From Doryteuthis pealeii (taxonomy: Eukaryota > Mollusca > Cephalopoda > Myopsida > Loliginidae): 64,000 nt of DNA. This document shows positions 32,492-42,800 of this stretch, one piece after another. The translations under genes and the position numbers were made by a program. The notes below the pieces were generated by a model. It did no database searches. It saw nothing but the letters and a program-made list of their open reading frames with translations, and was not told the origin of the DNA. Numbering within the stretch: position 1 is the stretch's first letter; the number at the start of each line of letters is the position of its first letter. The DNA lies in NCBI GenBank assembly GCA_023376005.1, contig CM042151.1:77027512-77091511 (forward strand), given 5' to 3'.

Positions 32492-33140
32492 CAGGGATTT
32501 TTTTACATTTATAAAATGTAAAATAAGTACTTTTGTTTAGCGGATATTAAAATCATATTTATTGATCAAAGAAAATATTGTATAAGAAATATCTAGCTAA
32601 AAATAATGACATAACATATTTCGGTTTTTATTTTGAAAATTTGAAAATAATGTTTGAATTACAAATTGTCTTATTGGATGGATCTAACGGAAATAATATC
32701 CGCTTTGGTTTTTGAGGAAAACTCTTGTTGTTGTTATTGTTGTTGTAGCGCTGGGTCGTTGAAGTACATAAGTTAAATCGTGAGACATCAAGGAAATGCT
32801 AAATTAGTAATTTGTTTTTGCTTCAGAAAAGAAATTATTATACGTACGATCGTCCACACACACAACACACAAAAAAAGATAGTGCACACCTTAAGATGCG
32901 ATAACTGTGTCAACAGAGATTAAGAATTTACGGAAATTTATGGGAATTTACTTTGAAATGCAAAAATTAGGTTATATGTAAGAGAAATTTGTTTTTTTTT
33001 TTTTTTTATAACACATAAACTTGGAATTGTTCTTTATATTAAACGTAAAAGAAAACATTAAAAAGTTAATTTTCAATTTTTTTTATTGACGTTTTAAAAT
33101 ATTTGTTAACAATCCTCGTGCGTATTAAAAGAGCGTGTTT
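32250..33140 (+). repeat. Dispersed repeat, direct copy at 55545-56410
   Basis: AATTCGGTTTTGGTAATAGG, ATTGTCTACTTGTTTTTT, AATGACATAACATATTTCGG and CGTATTAAAAGAGCGTGTTT occur in the same order in both copies. G-runs at about 32230 and 32482 are specific to this copy. No ORF is shared. Confidence 0.7.
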
Positions 33141-33570
33141 TGCACACCCCTAAGCTGTGTCATATTATTTTATCGTCGTTTAAATATAATTTGTGAACCT
33201 CTACAAAGTAAATTCTATTTTTATGGCTGGGCGCATAACCTGTTGAGGTTGAGTATTCGTATTGCATAGTGGAAACAATGCGTGAGAAGAAAAGAAAAAA
33301 AGAATTTATAATAGGAAAAGAAAAAAGTGAGGATCTGGACATGCGAGGTTAACTCCGCAAAGATTTTATTACGAAGTGAAAAATAAACTATTTTTATTGC
33401 CTTACCTCCAGTTCTTAGGCTATGTAGAAGTCTAGTATCTCAGTAGTGACGCTCATTCAATTCTATTTCTTATGAAAAGATCTAATTTAATTTTTTTGTG
33501 TATGGTTATAGGCAACTATTTAATTTCAGAAAATGAATATGAAACTTTCTTTAAAAACACATTCATTTTT
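33141..33570. other. No gene seen
   Basis: AT-rich linker between two repeat families; no feature supported. Confidence 0.45.
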
Positions 33571-34480
33571 TTTTCTTTTTTAAGTATGGAAGTTTGTAAA
33601 AATGTTTATTCTTTTATTCATCACATAGCAATCTCTTTGTATTTTTTCATGAATCTTAAAAATTCAATTTTTCGTGTATATAGCAATTCTATTATAAAAA
33701 GATCTAATTTAATTTTTGTTTGTGAATAAAGTAACTGTATAGAAATGTATTTGATATCTTTCATCTAAGATGAGTGAATGTTCCAAAATAAACGAGAAAA
33801 ATGTTCGGAATTATGTCCCTTGTTTTATCGCTCTTAAGAAAACGTTACTTTATTTATTGCAAATCAACGACAGTTTTTAATTCGACCAGAAAAGATCAGT
33901 TCAATTTAAAATATTACATTTTTTTCTCTGTCTTCTTTAACGTTGTATAGCTCCAAAGAAAAGAAATCAGACAAAAGAAAAAGGAAAGAAGTAAGTATAA
34001 CGTTCAGTGTATTATCTTTCTTTACAACAAACAAAAAACAAAAACGTAATTTGCTGAAGAAATGAAATATTTTAAAGTTCTGACAATACTTTGTGAATAT
34101 AAAAAATATCTGGAATCTTTTGATAACTGATTCAATTATTATAAAAAAAATTTAATTGATTTCAACATTTAATTGATATATTATTTTCGCTGTTATCCGT
34201 GTTAATCAGTGGGATGACATAAACAAAGTTACCCATCGAAATCATTGCAGATTAAATTTCCGTCAAATCATTTTAAAACTTTTTTATCATGAAAAATAAT
34301 TAATGAAAAATAATTTCATCAAATAGATTTAAAACAAGATATATTTAAGCCAAACGAAAAATTTTGAAAGATTTTTTTTATAGATTGTAAGATTATTTAC
34401 TGTGAATTTGAAAGATTTAAAAACAAAAACTAAGATTTATTTCCTTTGTCGAGACCTTTGTATCACATCGGAATTTAATT
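33570..34480 (+). repeat. Dispersed repeat family, copy 2 (see 19880)
   Basis: Same order of motifs as 19880-20790, for example GTCCCTTGTTTTATCGCTC and TTTGTATCACATCGG, and adds GTTAATCAGTGGGATGACAT, also found in the minus copy at 58930-58960. Non-coding. Confidence 0.7.
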
Positions 34481-34979
34481 ATACAATATTTTAGGGAGTA
34501 GCAAAAAAAAAAATCGGATACTACGAGTTTTAAAAGAATAATTTAATAATAATTAATAATTTAAGAATAATTAAATCTATTATTTAAGGTTAAACTTTGT
34601 ATAAATCGATAAGTAGTAGCATAATAACCAACATTAAAAAAAGAAAAATATAATTACATATGCAGTTTATTTTTAAAAGATTTAAAACTTTGTTTTGGTC
34701 AATTTCGACGATATCCGCTATTCAGCCTCTTTTTCGATGGTTTTAAGTGCTTGTTTACAATTTTACTGTAACATTCGCGATTGCAAAAAAATTACCAAAA
34801 ATCAGGTAATTATCCGATTTTAATGAAATTTTCAATATTGATTTAACAATTAATGAATTTTATAATGCATCAGTTATTTTATTTCAAAACTTTAATTTAG
34901 TATTTTTGCTATGAAAAATTAATATATAAAATTCATTTAAAATATAAAATCCTGATGTTAAGTTTAAAAAGAAAATTTT
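34481..34979. repeat. Fold-back family fragments; no gene
   Basis: 34790-34910 (ATCAGGTAATTATCCGATTT and following) is an inverted copy of part of the 5390-5520 repeat. The rest shows nothing. Confidence 0.5.
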
Positions 34980-35032
34980 CACACGTTGGTGGGGAATTCA
35001 ATCATGATTCCGTTGTGCATATGCTCCAGAAA
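34980..35032 (+). repeat. Small gypsy integrase scrap
   Basis: CACACGTTGGTGGGGAATTC to CATATGCTCCAG matches 36901-36950 and 7508-7560. Only about 50 bp. Confidence 0.75.
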
Positions 35033-35199
35033 TTGACCAAAACAAATAGTTTAAATTCTATTAAAAATATGTAATGATATTTTTTTTTTTTAAAACAACA
35101 AAATTGGGTATATCTAATGTATATTGTGCAGAGATCGCAAAGGGAGGTAATGATTTTTTTTTTTTTAATTTTCAAAATATTGAATTTGGTCAATTTTTG

Positions 35200-35705
35200 T
35201 GAATCAGGAGATATTTTGGTAATTTATGAGGAAGTGCGTCCAGGTCTCCTGCCTCAAAAATTGCTACTCGGTGACTATCAAAATAACACTTCCAGCTCGT
35301 CGTAATTCTTGTTTATCATAATTTGTCATAATTCTTGTTTGGATATGAAGATGGATATATAGTTTGGAATAGACTGAGATAGATAGATAGATAAACAAAC
35401 AAAATTATATAGATAGATATGAACAAATGGAGATAGATATTTTCGACAAGTAAATGTACTTGGGGGGGGGGGTCGGTTCTTTTTTGTTGTAATTCTTGTT
35501 TATTTAAACTAAAAACAAGACATTAAACAAACATGAATAAAAAAAATGTTAGTATTTAAAGTAATATAGATAAATATGAACAAATTGAGATATGAAGATG
35601 GATAGTTTTGAATAGACTGAGCTGGGTTGTTATTTTAATAGTCACCGGGTAGCAATTTTTAAGGCAGGAGGCCGGAACGCACTTCCTCATAAATTACCAA
35701 TATCT
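35200..35705. repeat. Inverted-repeat element with ~75 bp arms
   Basis: GGTAATTTATGAGGAAGTGCG with GCTACTCGGTGACTAT on the left (about 35217-35285) is mirrored by AGTCACCGGGTAGC with CGCACTTCCTCATAAATTACC on the right (about 35635-35702). The interior is AT-rich with AGATAGAT repeats and a G10 run. It fits a MITE. No TA or other target duplication was resolved. Confidence 0.65.
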
Positions 35706-35865
35706 TTATTTGTGTATATAACATTAACAATATTTCAAACCGTTCAAAATACTTATGCTTATAATAATCAATCCTTTGCAACCAACTTTGTATTTTTATC
35801 TTTTAATTAACAAACCGTCATGTATATATATATACATACCAACCACAGGTCAATTTCTTAAGTGA
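35706..35865. repeat. Fragment of the fold-back family
   Basis: AATCCTTTGCAACCAACTTTG to CCAACCACAGGTCAATTTC matches 5545-5635 and 14258-14345, always directly before the SINE-like repeat. Confidence 0.7.
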
Positions 35866-36150
35866 AGCTTAATAGGTTTAAATTCAGAGTATTCATTCTT
35901 CTAGACTGGATATGCACCCATGGCTAAAGAGCCTAGTCTACCCTGCTATTTATCCATAACTGGAAACAGAGTAGTTTGTAACACCTATGGCGTCCGGGAG
36001 GCTATTGCACGTCATTACTGGATTTCTCTGCATATTGCTGCCCTTATCTCGCTGGCCATGATCTCGACCGTGTCATGTGTTATCTCACTTAGGACCTGTT
36101 GTGTCCGCAACAAATGCTCCCGGGCCTCCCGCCGACAGGTGAAAAATTAA
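35866..36150 (-). repeat. SINE-like repeat, copy 2, carrying a 76-codon ORF on the plus strand
   Basis: Near-identical to 5640-5917. ATG 35920 opens MAKEPSLPCYLSITGN and continues to the same CSRASRRQ ending with stop at 36148-36150. Compared with copy 1 the frame carries a few substitutions and a two-codon difference around ISTVSCVIS, with no stop or frameshift. The product is unknown; see copy 1 for alternatives. Confidence 0.5.
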
Positions 36151-36584
36151 TAAACAAAGAAGAGAGAACAAATCACCAACAAAAAAAAAAACAGTGTAGG
36201 GTTAACATTCAAAATGGCAAGAGATGAGGCATATGGTACTTTCATTTGTTCTCTATTATCTGCTACTTTCTGATTTTTATCATTATCTCTGTCAACAGAG
36301 AGGAGGTGCCCTCTCTCTGTCCGGTCAAGACCCCCGCTTAAGTTGTCTTCCCTGCTACTAAGGGCAGTCTGTTTCCAAACTCATTGCTGGATAAAAGCTT
36401 CAAAACTTAACTCTCAACTAAATCAAAAACTACTTACTGTATATGTATAGATAAAAGAATAAGAAAACACACAATGTTGTTAAAATAAAAAATTTTATAT
36501 CATATTCATAGCTAATATTGAACAATATTTCGATTTATAAAAATCATCATCAGAGCTTGTTTTTTTTGCTAACGAGAAAAGAGG
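36151..36584. other. No gene seen
   Basis: Follows the SINE-like repeat. There is a short inverted pair around GGAGGTGCCCTCTCTCTG. No ORF or known element. Confidence 0.45.
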
Positions 36585-36589
36585 AGCTG

Positions 36590-36620
<31 letters not shown>

Positions 36621-36900
36621 TATATATATATACACACAATGGAAAAAGCAAAGTCCATGAAATTAGATTAACACAATCTCCAGAAATCCCAACTCCGTGG
36701 GATATCAAATATCTTCCCAGCTCTTTTAATTATCTATGCACTCACCCTCCTCTCATTTCTTGGTTATTCTATCACTCATGTATACACACGATTCATACCT
36801 CTCATCTACATACGGATACATTATATATAATATATACACATATATATATACACATATATATATATATGTATCTCTCATCCATAAACGGATACATATATAT
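36585..36900. repeat. AT-rich microsatellite cluster
   Basis: TA/AT runs at about 36590-36632 and 36815-36900 surround a stretch with CTCTCATC and AAACGGATACAT repeated near 36800 and 36875. Confidence 0.85.
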
Positions 36901-37629
36901 ACACGTTGGTGGGGAATTCAATCATGATTCCGTTGCGCATATGCCCCAGCTGGTAATGATGTCACTGCATGGTGAAACAAATTGTGGCCAGGAGGCTTTC
37001 TACTGGTATAGTATCACACCCAGAGATGATGTATCACACTCCACTGCACCTCGTTTTCACACGGTGGGGAATTCAATCATGATTCCGTTGTGCATATGCT
37101 CCAGCTGGTAATGGCATAGTGGAGCAATGTCACTGCATGATGAAACAAATTGTGGCCAGGAGGCTGTCTACTGGTATAACATCACACCCAGAGACGACGT
37201 ATCACACTCCACTGCACCTTTCAATGGGATCTATCTATACAAAGTTAGGGTGATCTCAAGCATAGCTCCTAACAAGTTGGAGATTGTGTGTGGGTCAAGC
37301 GCCGCAGTCAGTGCACCACAAAATTTTGGCAGGGGTGAGGTGACCAAAATAGCTCACAGTCAATTCTGGTAGACTGGATACCCCACCACCTAAAGGATCT
37401 GTGCTCATGGAACTGTGTCACCACGTCAGAGGAAGACTTCAACAGTACAAGGTGCTCTGAGAGAGGTAAAGAAAGTTTGATGCATGACAACAAAGAAGAT
37501 ACTGAGTCAGACAGTGCACTCACCGAGAGAGTAGAATCTGGACCCCCTTCCCTGCCTTTGCAAAGAAGTGCCCAATGAAAGCACCTGCTGCCAGACTGCC
37601 AAATTTGTGATCATGAGATCAGGAGGGAG
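36901..37629 (+). pseudogene. Ty3/gypsy integrase remnant, second locus
   Basis: Carries the integrase C-terminal part in two tandem copies. A short one at 36901-37050 and a longer one at 37062-37629 both start at TGGGGAATTCAATCATGATTC. Recognisable pieces are ETNCGQEAVYWYNITPRDDV, APNKLEIVCGSS and the polypurine tract GGAGGGAG before the LTR. The catalytic Glu region reads GGCATAGTGGAGCAATG, NGIVEQC. The N-terminal core is absent. Frame is broken in several places. Confidence 0.78.
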
Positions 37630-38146
37630 TGCTGTGAGAGAAATCATGCACATAGTGGTTCAAAGCATATACAACTATGTCTGGCATGTAAAATGAGATC
37701 AGCGGGTAGTGTAACGGGCTATTGGGAAGATTGAACTCGGATTGTCCTGATTGTGAGTTTTGGCTTGACATCAGAATACGTTGTTAGCATGCATGTAAAT
37801 CGCTAGACTGTGAAATTGACCCAGATGTGGGATGTTAGTGTCATTATTTAAGGCCTGCCTTAACGCATTGATGAGAGCAGTGATGTATGATAGGAGTGAA
37901 GCAAGTGACTGGGAAAGAGTTGAAATTCAGGGAACTACTGTCTTTTTGGGAATGAACAACGAATGCCAGAGGAATGCAGTTATTATGAGAGCAGTTTGCT
38001 GAATGAAAGGGATTACTATTGTTAATTGAATAGACTCTAGTTTAGAAATTTATAATAGTTCAGCAGTATATCAATCTAATAAAATGAATGCAAATTGAAT
38101 ATCCAGTGTCATAAAGACAATCACTAACTTATGGACCTATTCGGCA
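37630..38146 (+). repeat. LTR of the gypsy-type element (copy 3)
   Basis: TGCTGTGAGAG to TTCGGCA, 517 bp, full-length match to 8434-8953 including TTATTTAAGG and AATAAA near the end. It is followed by the same ZNF upstream flank as copy 1. Confidence 0.75.
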
Positions 38147-39057
38147 TCTTATTTTGATTGTAAATTAAGCACCTAATTTCACTAGCTTTCACATTTTAAT
38201 GTTTCTTGAGACATTTTCTAAACAGCCGTATTAAACTACTCCATAAAGAATAAATTAAATTGTTCTCTTAACAAAATCCATCAAAAACTTGAATAAACAA
38301 TTTCATTTATTTTAATAAAATTGGTTCTTTTTTAAGCAAAAGTTATTACAACTATTATTAATTAATTAATCTCTCTCATTTTATTGACCTAATTCAAAAC
38401 TGTTTCCTTTTCATTTCATTGATCTGTTTTCATACCCAGAATATAACAGAACTGGTCTCCCACAAACACTTAAATAAACAATCAAAATTTTTTTAATAAA
38501 ATTCTTTTACCTTGATAAAATTTAATAAAATCATTTTGCTTTAAATTATTTGTTCTGCTTTAAATAATTTTTATTGCAATATATTAATTTATTATTTATT
38601 ATAACACGTGAATAATTCCATGGAATCATATTTATTATTATTAATAATATGATTTCCTTATCTATTTAAAATCAAAAGTATAATTAATCATTTATTCCTA
38701 CATTCCATTTTTGTTCTACATGAACAAAGTTATTTTTTTGTTAAGTTTAAGATGATAAAATATTTGCCACATGTACACTTGTTTTGTTTGCTAAACTTTA
38801 GAGGGGAAAAAAAAAATTTCTAATATTTTTATAATTATAATTTTTTTATTCTGATAAATCTTTGTCAAAATTAGAAAAAAATATTTATATTAAATTCCAT
38901 GAAATTTACTTAATTATTTGTTGAATTGTTGAATAGCATTTTTTCTTTATGCTGATGTTCCTGTTAATTGAAATATGAACTGATTGTAATATTATAATTC
39001 CAAAATATGAATGAATTTCATGTTTTAAAATAATACTTATTTCTTATTTATTCACAG
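38147..39057 (+). other. Upstream region and 3' splice site of locus D
   Basis: Shared with 8954-9863 of locus B over its length. It ends CTTATTTATTCACAG, giving an exon start at 39058 (ATATCAACTGCATTGGG). No gene is seen in it. Confidence 0.65.
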
Positions 39058-39507
39058 ATATCAACTGCATTGGGAAGAATGAATTTAAAATGTAATAAGA
39101 TGCATTTAACAAATATATACTTCTAATGTGTGTGGGTCTACATACTGAGAAGTCACAGGACAATTCTTTTTCTTGGAATTAATTACATCAGTGTTTTCTC
39201 TTTATCAATATTTCAAAGAACAAGTGCAAAAAGAGACTCCAGTGAAACCCAACTTTTCTCCAAAAAAAGTCACATTCAAACACATGCTAAGGAAAAAAAG
39301 AATATACTTGCTAATGTTTAGATCTGCAAATAAACAGAGTTTCGAATTCAGTATATGAATATTTTCCTTAACATTTCAAAGAACAAGTGGGAAAATAGTT
39401 GTAAAAACAAGTTGTAAAACCCAACAGTTGTAAAACAAGTTGTAAAACCCAACTTTTCACTACTCTGCAGATCAAAATCTTTACAGAGATCAGGACTAAA
39501 AACAGAT

Positions 39508-40530
39508 ATGCAAACACAATCGGAAGCAGAAGAATTTTCTTGTAAAATTTGTAGATCCACATTTCCAGTGAGTTCAGATTTGAAAGCACACATGCAAACA
39601 CACACTGGAGAGAAACCATTTTCTTGTGAAGTCTGTGAATCCACATTTTCAGACTCTTCCATTTTAAGAAGGCATATGCGAACACACACTGGAGAGAAGC
39701 CATTTTCTTGTCAAGTATGTGGAGCAGCATTTTCACAGAGTTGCAGCTTAAAAAGACATATATATATACACACTGGAGAAAACCATTTTCTTGTGAAGTA
39801 TGTGGATCTGCATTTTCACAGAGTTCCAGTTTGAAATTACACATGCGAACACACACTGGTGAGAAACCATTTTCCTGTGAAGCCTGTGGATCAGAATTTT
39901 CTACGAGTTGGGGTTTTAAATTACACATGCAAACACACACTGGTGAGAAACCATTTTCTTGTGAAGTATGTGGATCAGCATTTTCACTGAATTGCAATTT
40001 GAAAATGCATATGCGAAGACACACTGATGAGAAACCATTTTCTTGTGTGATCTGTGGATCAGCATATTCACAGAGATCCACTTTGAGAAGACACATGCGA
40101 ACACACACAGGAGAAAAACCTTATTCTTGTGAAGTCTGTGGATCTGCATTTTCACAGAGTTCCAACTTAAAAAAACACATGAATACACACACTGGAGAAA
40201 AACCATTTTCTTGTGAAGTCTGTGGATCAGCATTTTCAGAGAGATCCAGTTTGAAAATACACATGCGAACACACACTGGTGAGAAACCATTTTCTTGTGA
40301 AGTCTGTGAATCCGCATTTTCAGACCCATCCAGTTTAAGAAGGCACAAGCGAATACACAGTGGTGAGAAACCATTTTCATGAAAAGTTTGTGGATCTGCA
40401 TTTTCTTCTAGTTCACACTTTACTGGGAACACACACTGGAGACAAACCGTTTTCTTGTAAAGTCTGTGGATCAGCATTTTCACAAAGTTGGGGCTTGAAA
40501 GTATACAAGCAAACACACTGGTGAGAAACT
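39508..40530 (+). pseudogene. C2H2 zinc-finger array with frameshift and stop (locus D)
   Basis: Closest to locus B: MQTQSEAEEFSCKIC start at ATG 39508, fingers with SVSS/SDSS/SQSC helices, one STSWGFKLH finger, and the Tyr-containing [10 protein letters not shown] finger. Finger 1 has an Arg for Gly (CKICRSTF). After finger 3 one A is missing from the GGAGAAAAACC run near 39782, which shifts the frame; fingers 4-10 continue in the new frame (to 40382). Finger 11 has TGA where TGTGAA is expected (40380-40382), and what follows is degenerate, with AGTATACAAGC in place of the usual CACATGC. A tRNA-derived SINE then ends the array at 40533. B's duplicated W-G-F finger is single here. Confidence 0.88.
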
Positions 40531-40532
40531 AT

Positions 40533-40757
40533 TTCAACAGGTTTGAATTCAGAGTTTACCTTCTCCTAGACCAGTTGCCTAACCATGGTTAAAAAGCCCA
40601 GTCTGCCATACTATTTCATCTATAGCTGGAGGAAGAGCAGGATTCATACCTTTCCCAAGGGTATTTGCAGTAAATGAAATACCCACATTCAGGATTTGAA
40701 CCCGTGGCGACAAGTCCATTTCCCATGACTTTAACCATTAGGCCACGCACTTTCTTT
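40533..40757 (-). mobile_element. tRNA-derived SINE
   Basis: On the minus strand the head GTGCGTGGCCTAATGGTTA holds an A-box-like TGGCCTAATGG, and CGGGTTCAAATCCTG holds a B-box (GGTTCAAATCC), spaced as in RNA polymerase III promoters. The body ends near 40533 with a tail related to 5640-5745. The head cannot fold as a complete functional tRNA by eye, so a SINE rather than a tRNA gene is called. It interrupts the last ZNF finger of locus D and its 3' flank. Confidence 0.85.
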
Positions 40758-40988
40758 AAAAGAAATAATGCCTGCTTCTAAGACAAAGTAAATGATTAAA
40801 TTTACAAAATAATTGAATAAAGTTAACATTTGTATTTAAGGTTTTTATTTTTAAGCTGAGAAGATGGAGACAGGAGTTGGTGGAATCTATGTTGAGGTAA
40901 AAATTGCTATCACCATAGGAATTATTAGAGCTTGTGTGCACTCAAGAAAAATTCAATACAATAAAAAATATTATATATGTTTCAGTGG
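40758..40988 (+). other. Remnant 3' flank of locus D
   Basis: GTAAATGATTAAATTTACAAAATAATTG to TTATATATGTTTCAGTGGG corresponds to 3885-4100 after locus A. The first ~400 bp of the family 3' flank are missing, replaced by the SINE. It ends at the LINE 3' end. Confidence 0.7.
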
Positions 40989-41700
40989 GGTTTTTTTGTT
41001 GCCATCCTTCTGTCTATTGATGACAATGATGTAGTGTCCCCCCTTTTTTATCTGCTACTGTGTGTGCGGCTGAACAGACCAATTTTTGAATCACAATCTC
41101 TGGTGCAATGATTGCAAACAAACGGTGATACTTAATGGAGATGCTGTTGTCTCTTCTTCCTTATGACTCTCTTTTCTATGGCGGTTTCTTTCCTCTCATT
41201 GTTGCTTTCTTGACAAGGAAGCGCCAGGTCTTACAGTCTTCTGCATAAGCCTCCCATGTATTAGTGTCAATGTGGCATGTCTTCATGTCTCGCTTGCAGA
41301 GATCTTTAAAGCACAGGTATGCCCTCCACTAATTCACCATACAGTAGGTCTTTGGGGATGCAGCCTCTGTCCATCCTCCTGACATGGCCAAGCCAATTCA
41401 GGCATCTCTCGCCGATGATGGTGGGCATGTTGTTTATGTTCACTCATTCCAGCACATCTGTGTTGGGCACTTTCTCCTGCCAGCAAATACGTAGAATGCA
41501 GCGTAGACATCTGAGGTGGTCAAAGCTTCGCTACTGCAGAGGAGAGTAGTTTGGTTTTCATAGTAAAGCTGGCATTGTCCTATACTCTTTGGCTCAGTTT
41601 GGTTCTGACTGCCATCACACTAGTGATTCTGCTGTTGACTTCACAGTCACTGGAGACTAAATTGGCAATGGTGGACCCAAGTGCATAATAGCAAATTTAT
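40989..41700 (-). pseudogene. 5'-truncated LINE, C-terminal part
   Basis: Minus-strand pieces in order: DCEVNSRITSVMAVRTKLSQ, FTMKTKLLSS, LAWPCQEDG in one frame, IPKDLLYGELVEG, HTNTWEAYAEDCKTWR, and the terminal zinc knuckle FVCNHCTRDCDSKIGLFSRTH. This is the typical C-terminal domain after the reverse transcriptase of this non-LTR group. Frameshifts interrupt it. The 3' end abuts the ZNF locus D flank. Confidence 0.8.
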
Positions 41701-41714
41701 CATCTATCATAATA

Positions 41715-42345
41715 AAAAATCTAGCTTGACAAAATTAAAATCTTTCTTTTATCTTTATTTGAAAAACATTTAGTTTTGTTTGTTTTATGGCATATCAACC
41801 TTGCTGGGTCATTTAATGCCAACAAAGTTTTGAAATTAATCTATTTTATTTACACATTTTTCTATTTAACCTATAGATGGAACCCTAACAGGTACTACCA
41901 GTCCAGGTCAGAGTGAACCAATCGTGAGTAAAGGGTGCTCCACATTCCTCAGACCTCCAGAACTGGAACCTCACCATAGGATAGAGTTTAACCTCATTCC
42001 CAGGACATGAAGACCCTCAGCCACCTCCACCACCTTCTAGCACATATATGAGAAAAAAGGTTGGGTCTGGCCACAAGGGCAATGGTGTTGGGTCAATCAT
42101 ATACGTGTTAGAATTTGACATGACCAGCCAATTAATTGGTTAGGGCTTCTCTGTCTGTTTAGCCAAATTAATGGTCTAAAGGAAGTGTTGCATGTCATGG
42201 ACCACTCATCCACCAGGATTCCTTTCTTGTGTATTGCGGGTCACTACCCACAGCCAACAGGTGGCTCCATTGGGAGGTAGTTGCATATTCTACAGCCCCA
42301 GCCTTCAGGGTGGGGAAAACTTTTGAGTCTTTAAACTACTTCTCT
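41715..42345 (+). repeat. Dispersed repeat X, uninterrupted copy
   Basis: The stretch from ATCTTTCTTTTATCTTTATT through CTATAGATGGAACCC to CTACAGCCCCAGCC is found inverted at 61270-62710, where it is split by an insertion. Its end part also occurs at 52100-52400 and near 45060-45200. No protein is recognised in it. Confidence 0.7.
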
Positions 42346-42393
42346 GCTATTTCTGACAAAACTTTATTTTTCTAATTTTTCTTTTTAATTGAG

Positions 42394-42800
42394 GTGTCTA
42401 TGAGCTGCAGGTCTGATGGCAAGAGAAGTGCCCAATACAGATGTGCTGGATTGCTGAGTTGCCTTTACTGGTTTGGGTATGTCAGGAGATGGAAAATGGG
42501 ATCCTCAGCTTTAAAGATGTCTGTAGCCCACATTGACACAAACATGTGGGAGGTAGTTGCAGAAATTGAGCTGTCTGGCACCTTAATGATGCTTGGCATG
42601 AAGCGGACTAAGGTGGAGAGAAGAGTAGCCTCACCAACAAAGAGAGCCAGAAAGAGGGAGAAAAAACAGCAGCCACAGAAAGCATCACAGTTTGTGTGCA
42701 GTCAATGCACCAAAGACAGTCACTCAGAGATAGGCCTGCACAGTCACTTGCACAGATGCAGATAATTTATTTATTAATCTATTTATTCTTTGGACACTAC
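42394..42800 (+). pseudogene. LINE C-terminal fragment with intact zinc knuckle
   Basis: A 123-residue frame (42394-42765) contains YWFGYVRRWKMGS, AHIDTNMWEVVAEIE, LMMLGMKRTKVERRVASPTK, a KR-rich stretch and the terminal knuckle FVCSQCTKDSHSEIGLHSH. It is the best preserved LINE C-terminus in the window. A segment between RRW and the Asp-Thr-Asn motif is deleted (no LLYGEL). The 3' untranslated part with GGACACTACACCATTGTCC follows to about 42830. Confidence 0.8.

Noticed and set aside
36518..37111. 197-codon plus ORF
   Set aside because: It is built from TA microsatellites followed by an out-of-frame gypsy remnant (HVGGEFNHDS is the shifted reading).
40660..40757. Functional tRNA gene
   Set aside because: A and B boxes are present but the acceptor stem is not closed, and the sequence runs into a SINE body related to other repeats.
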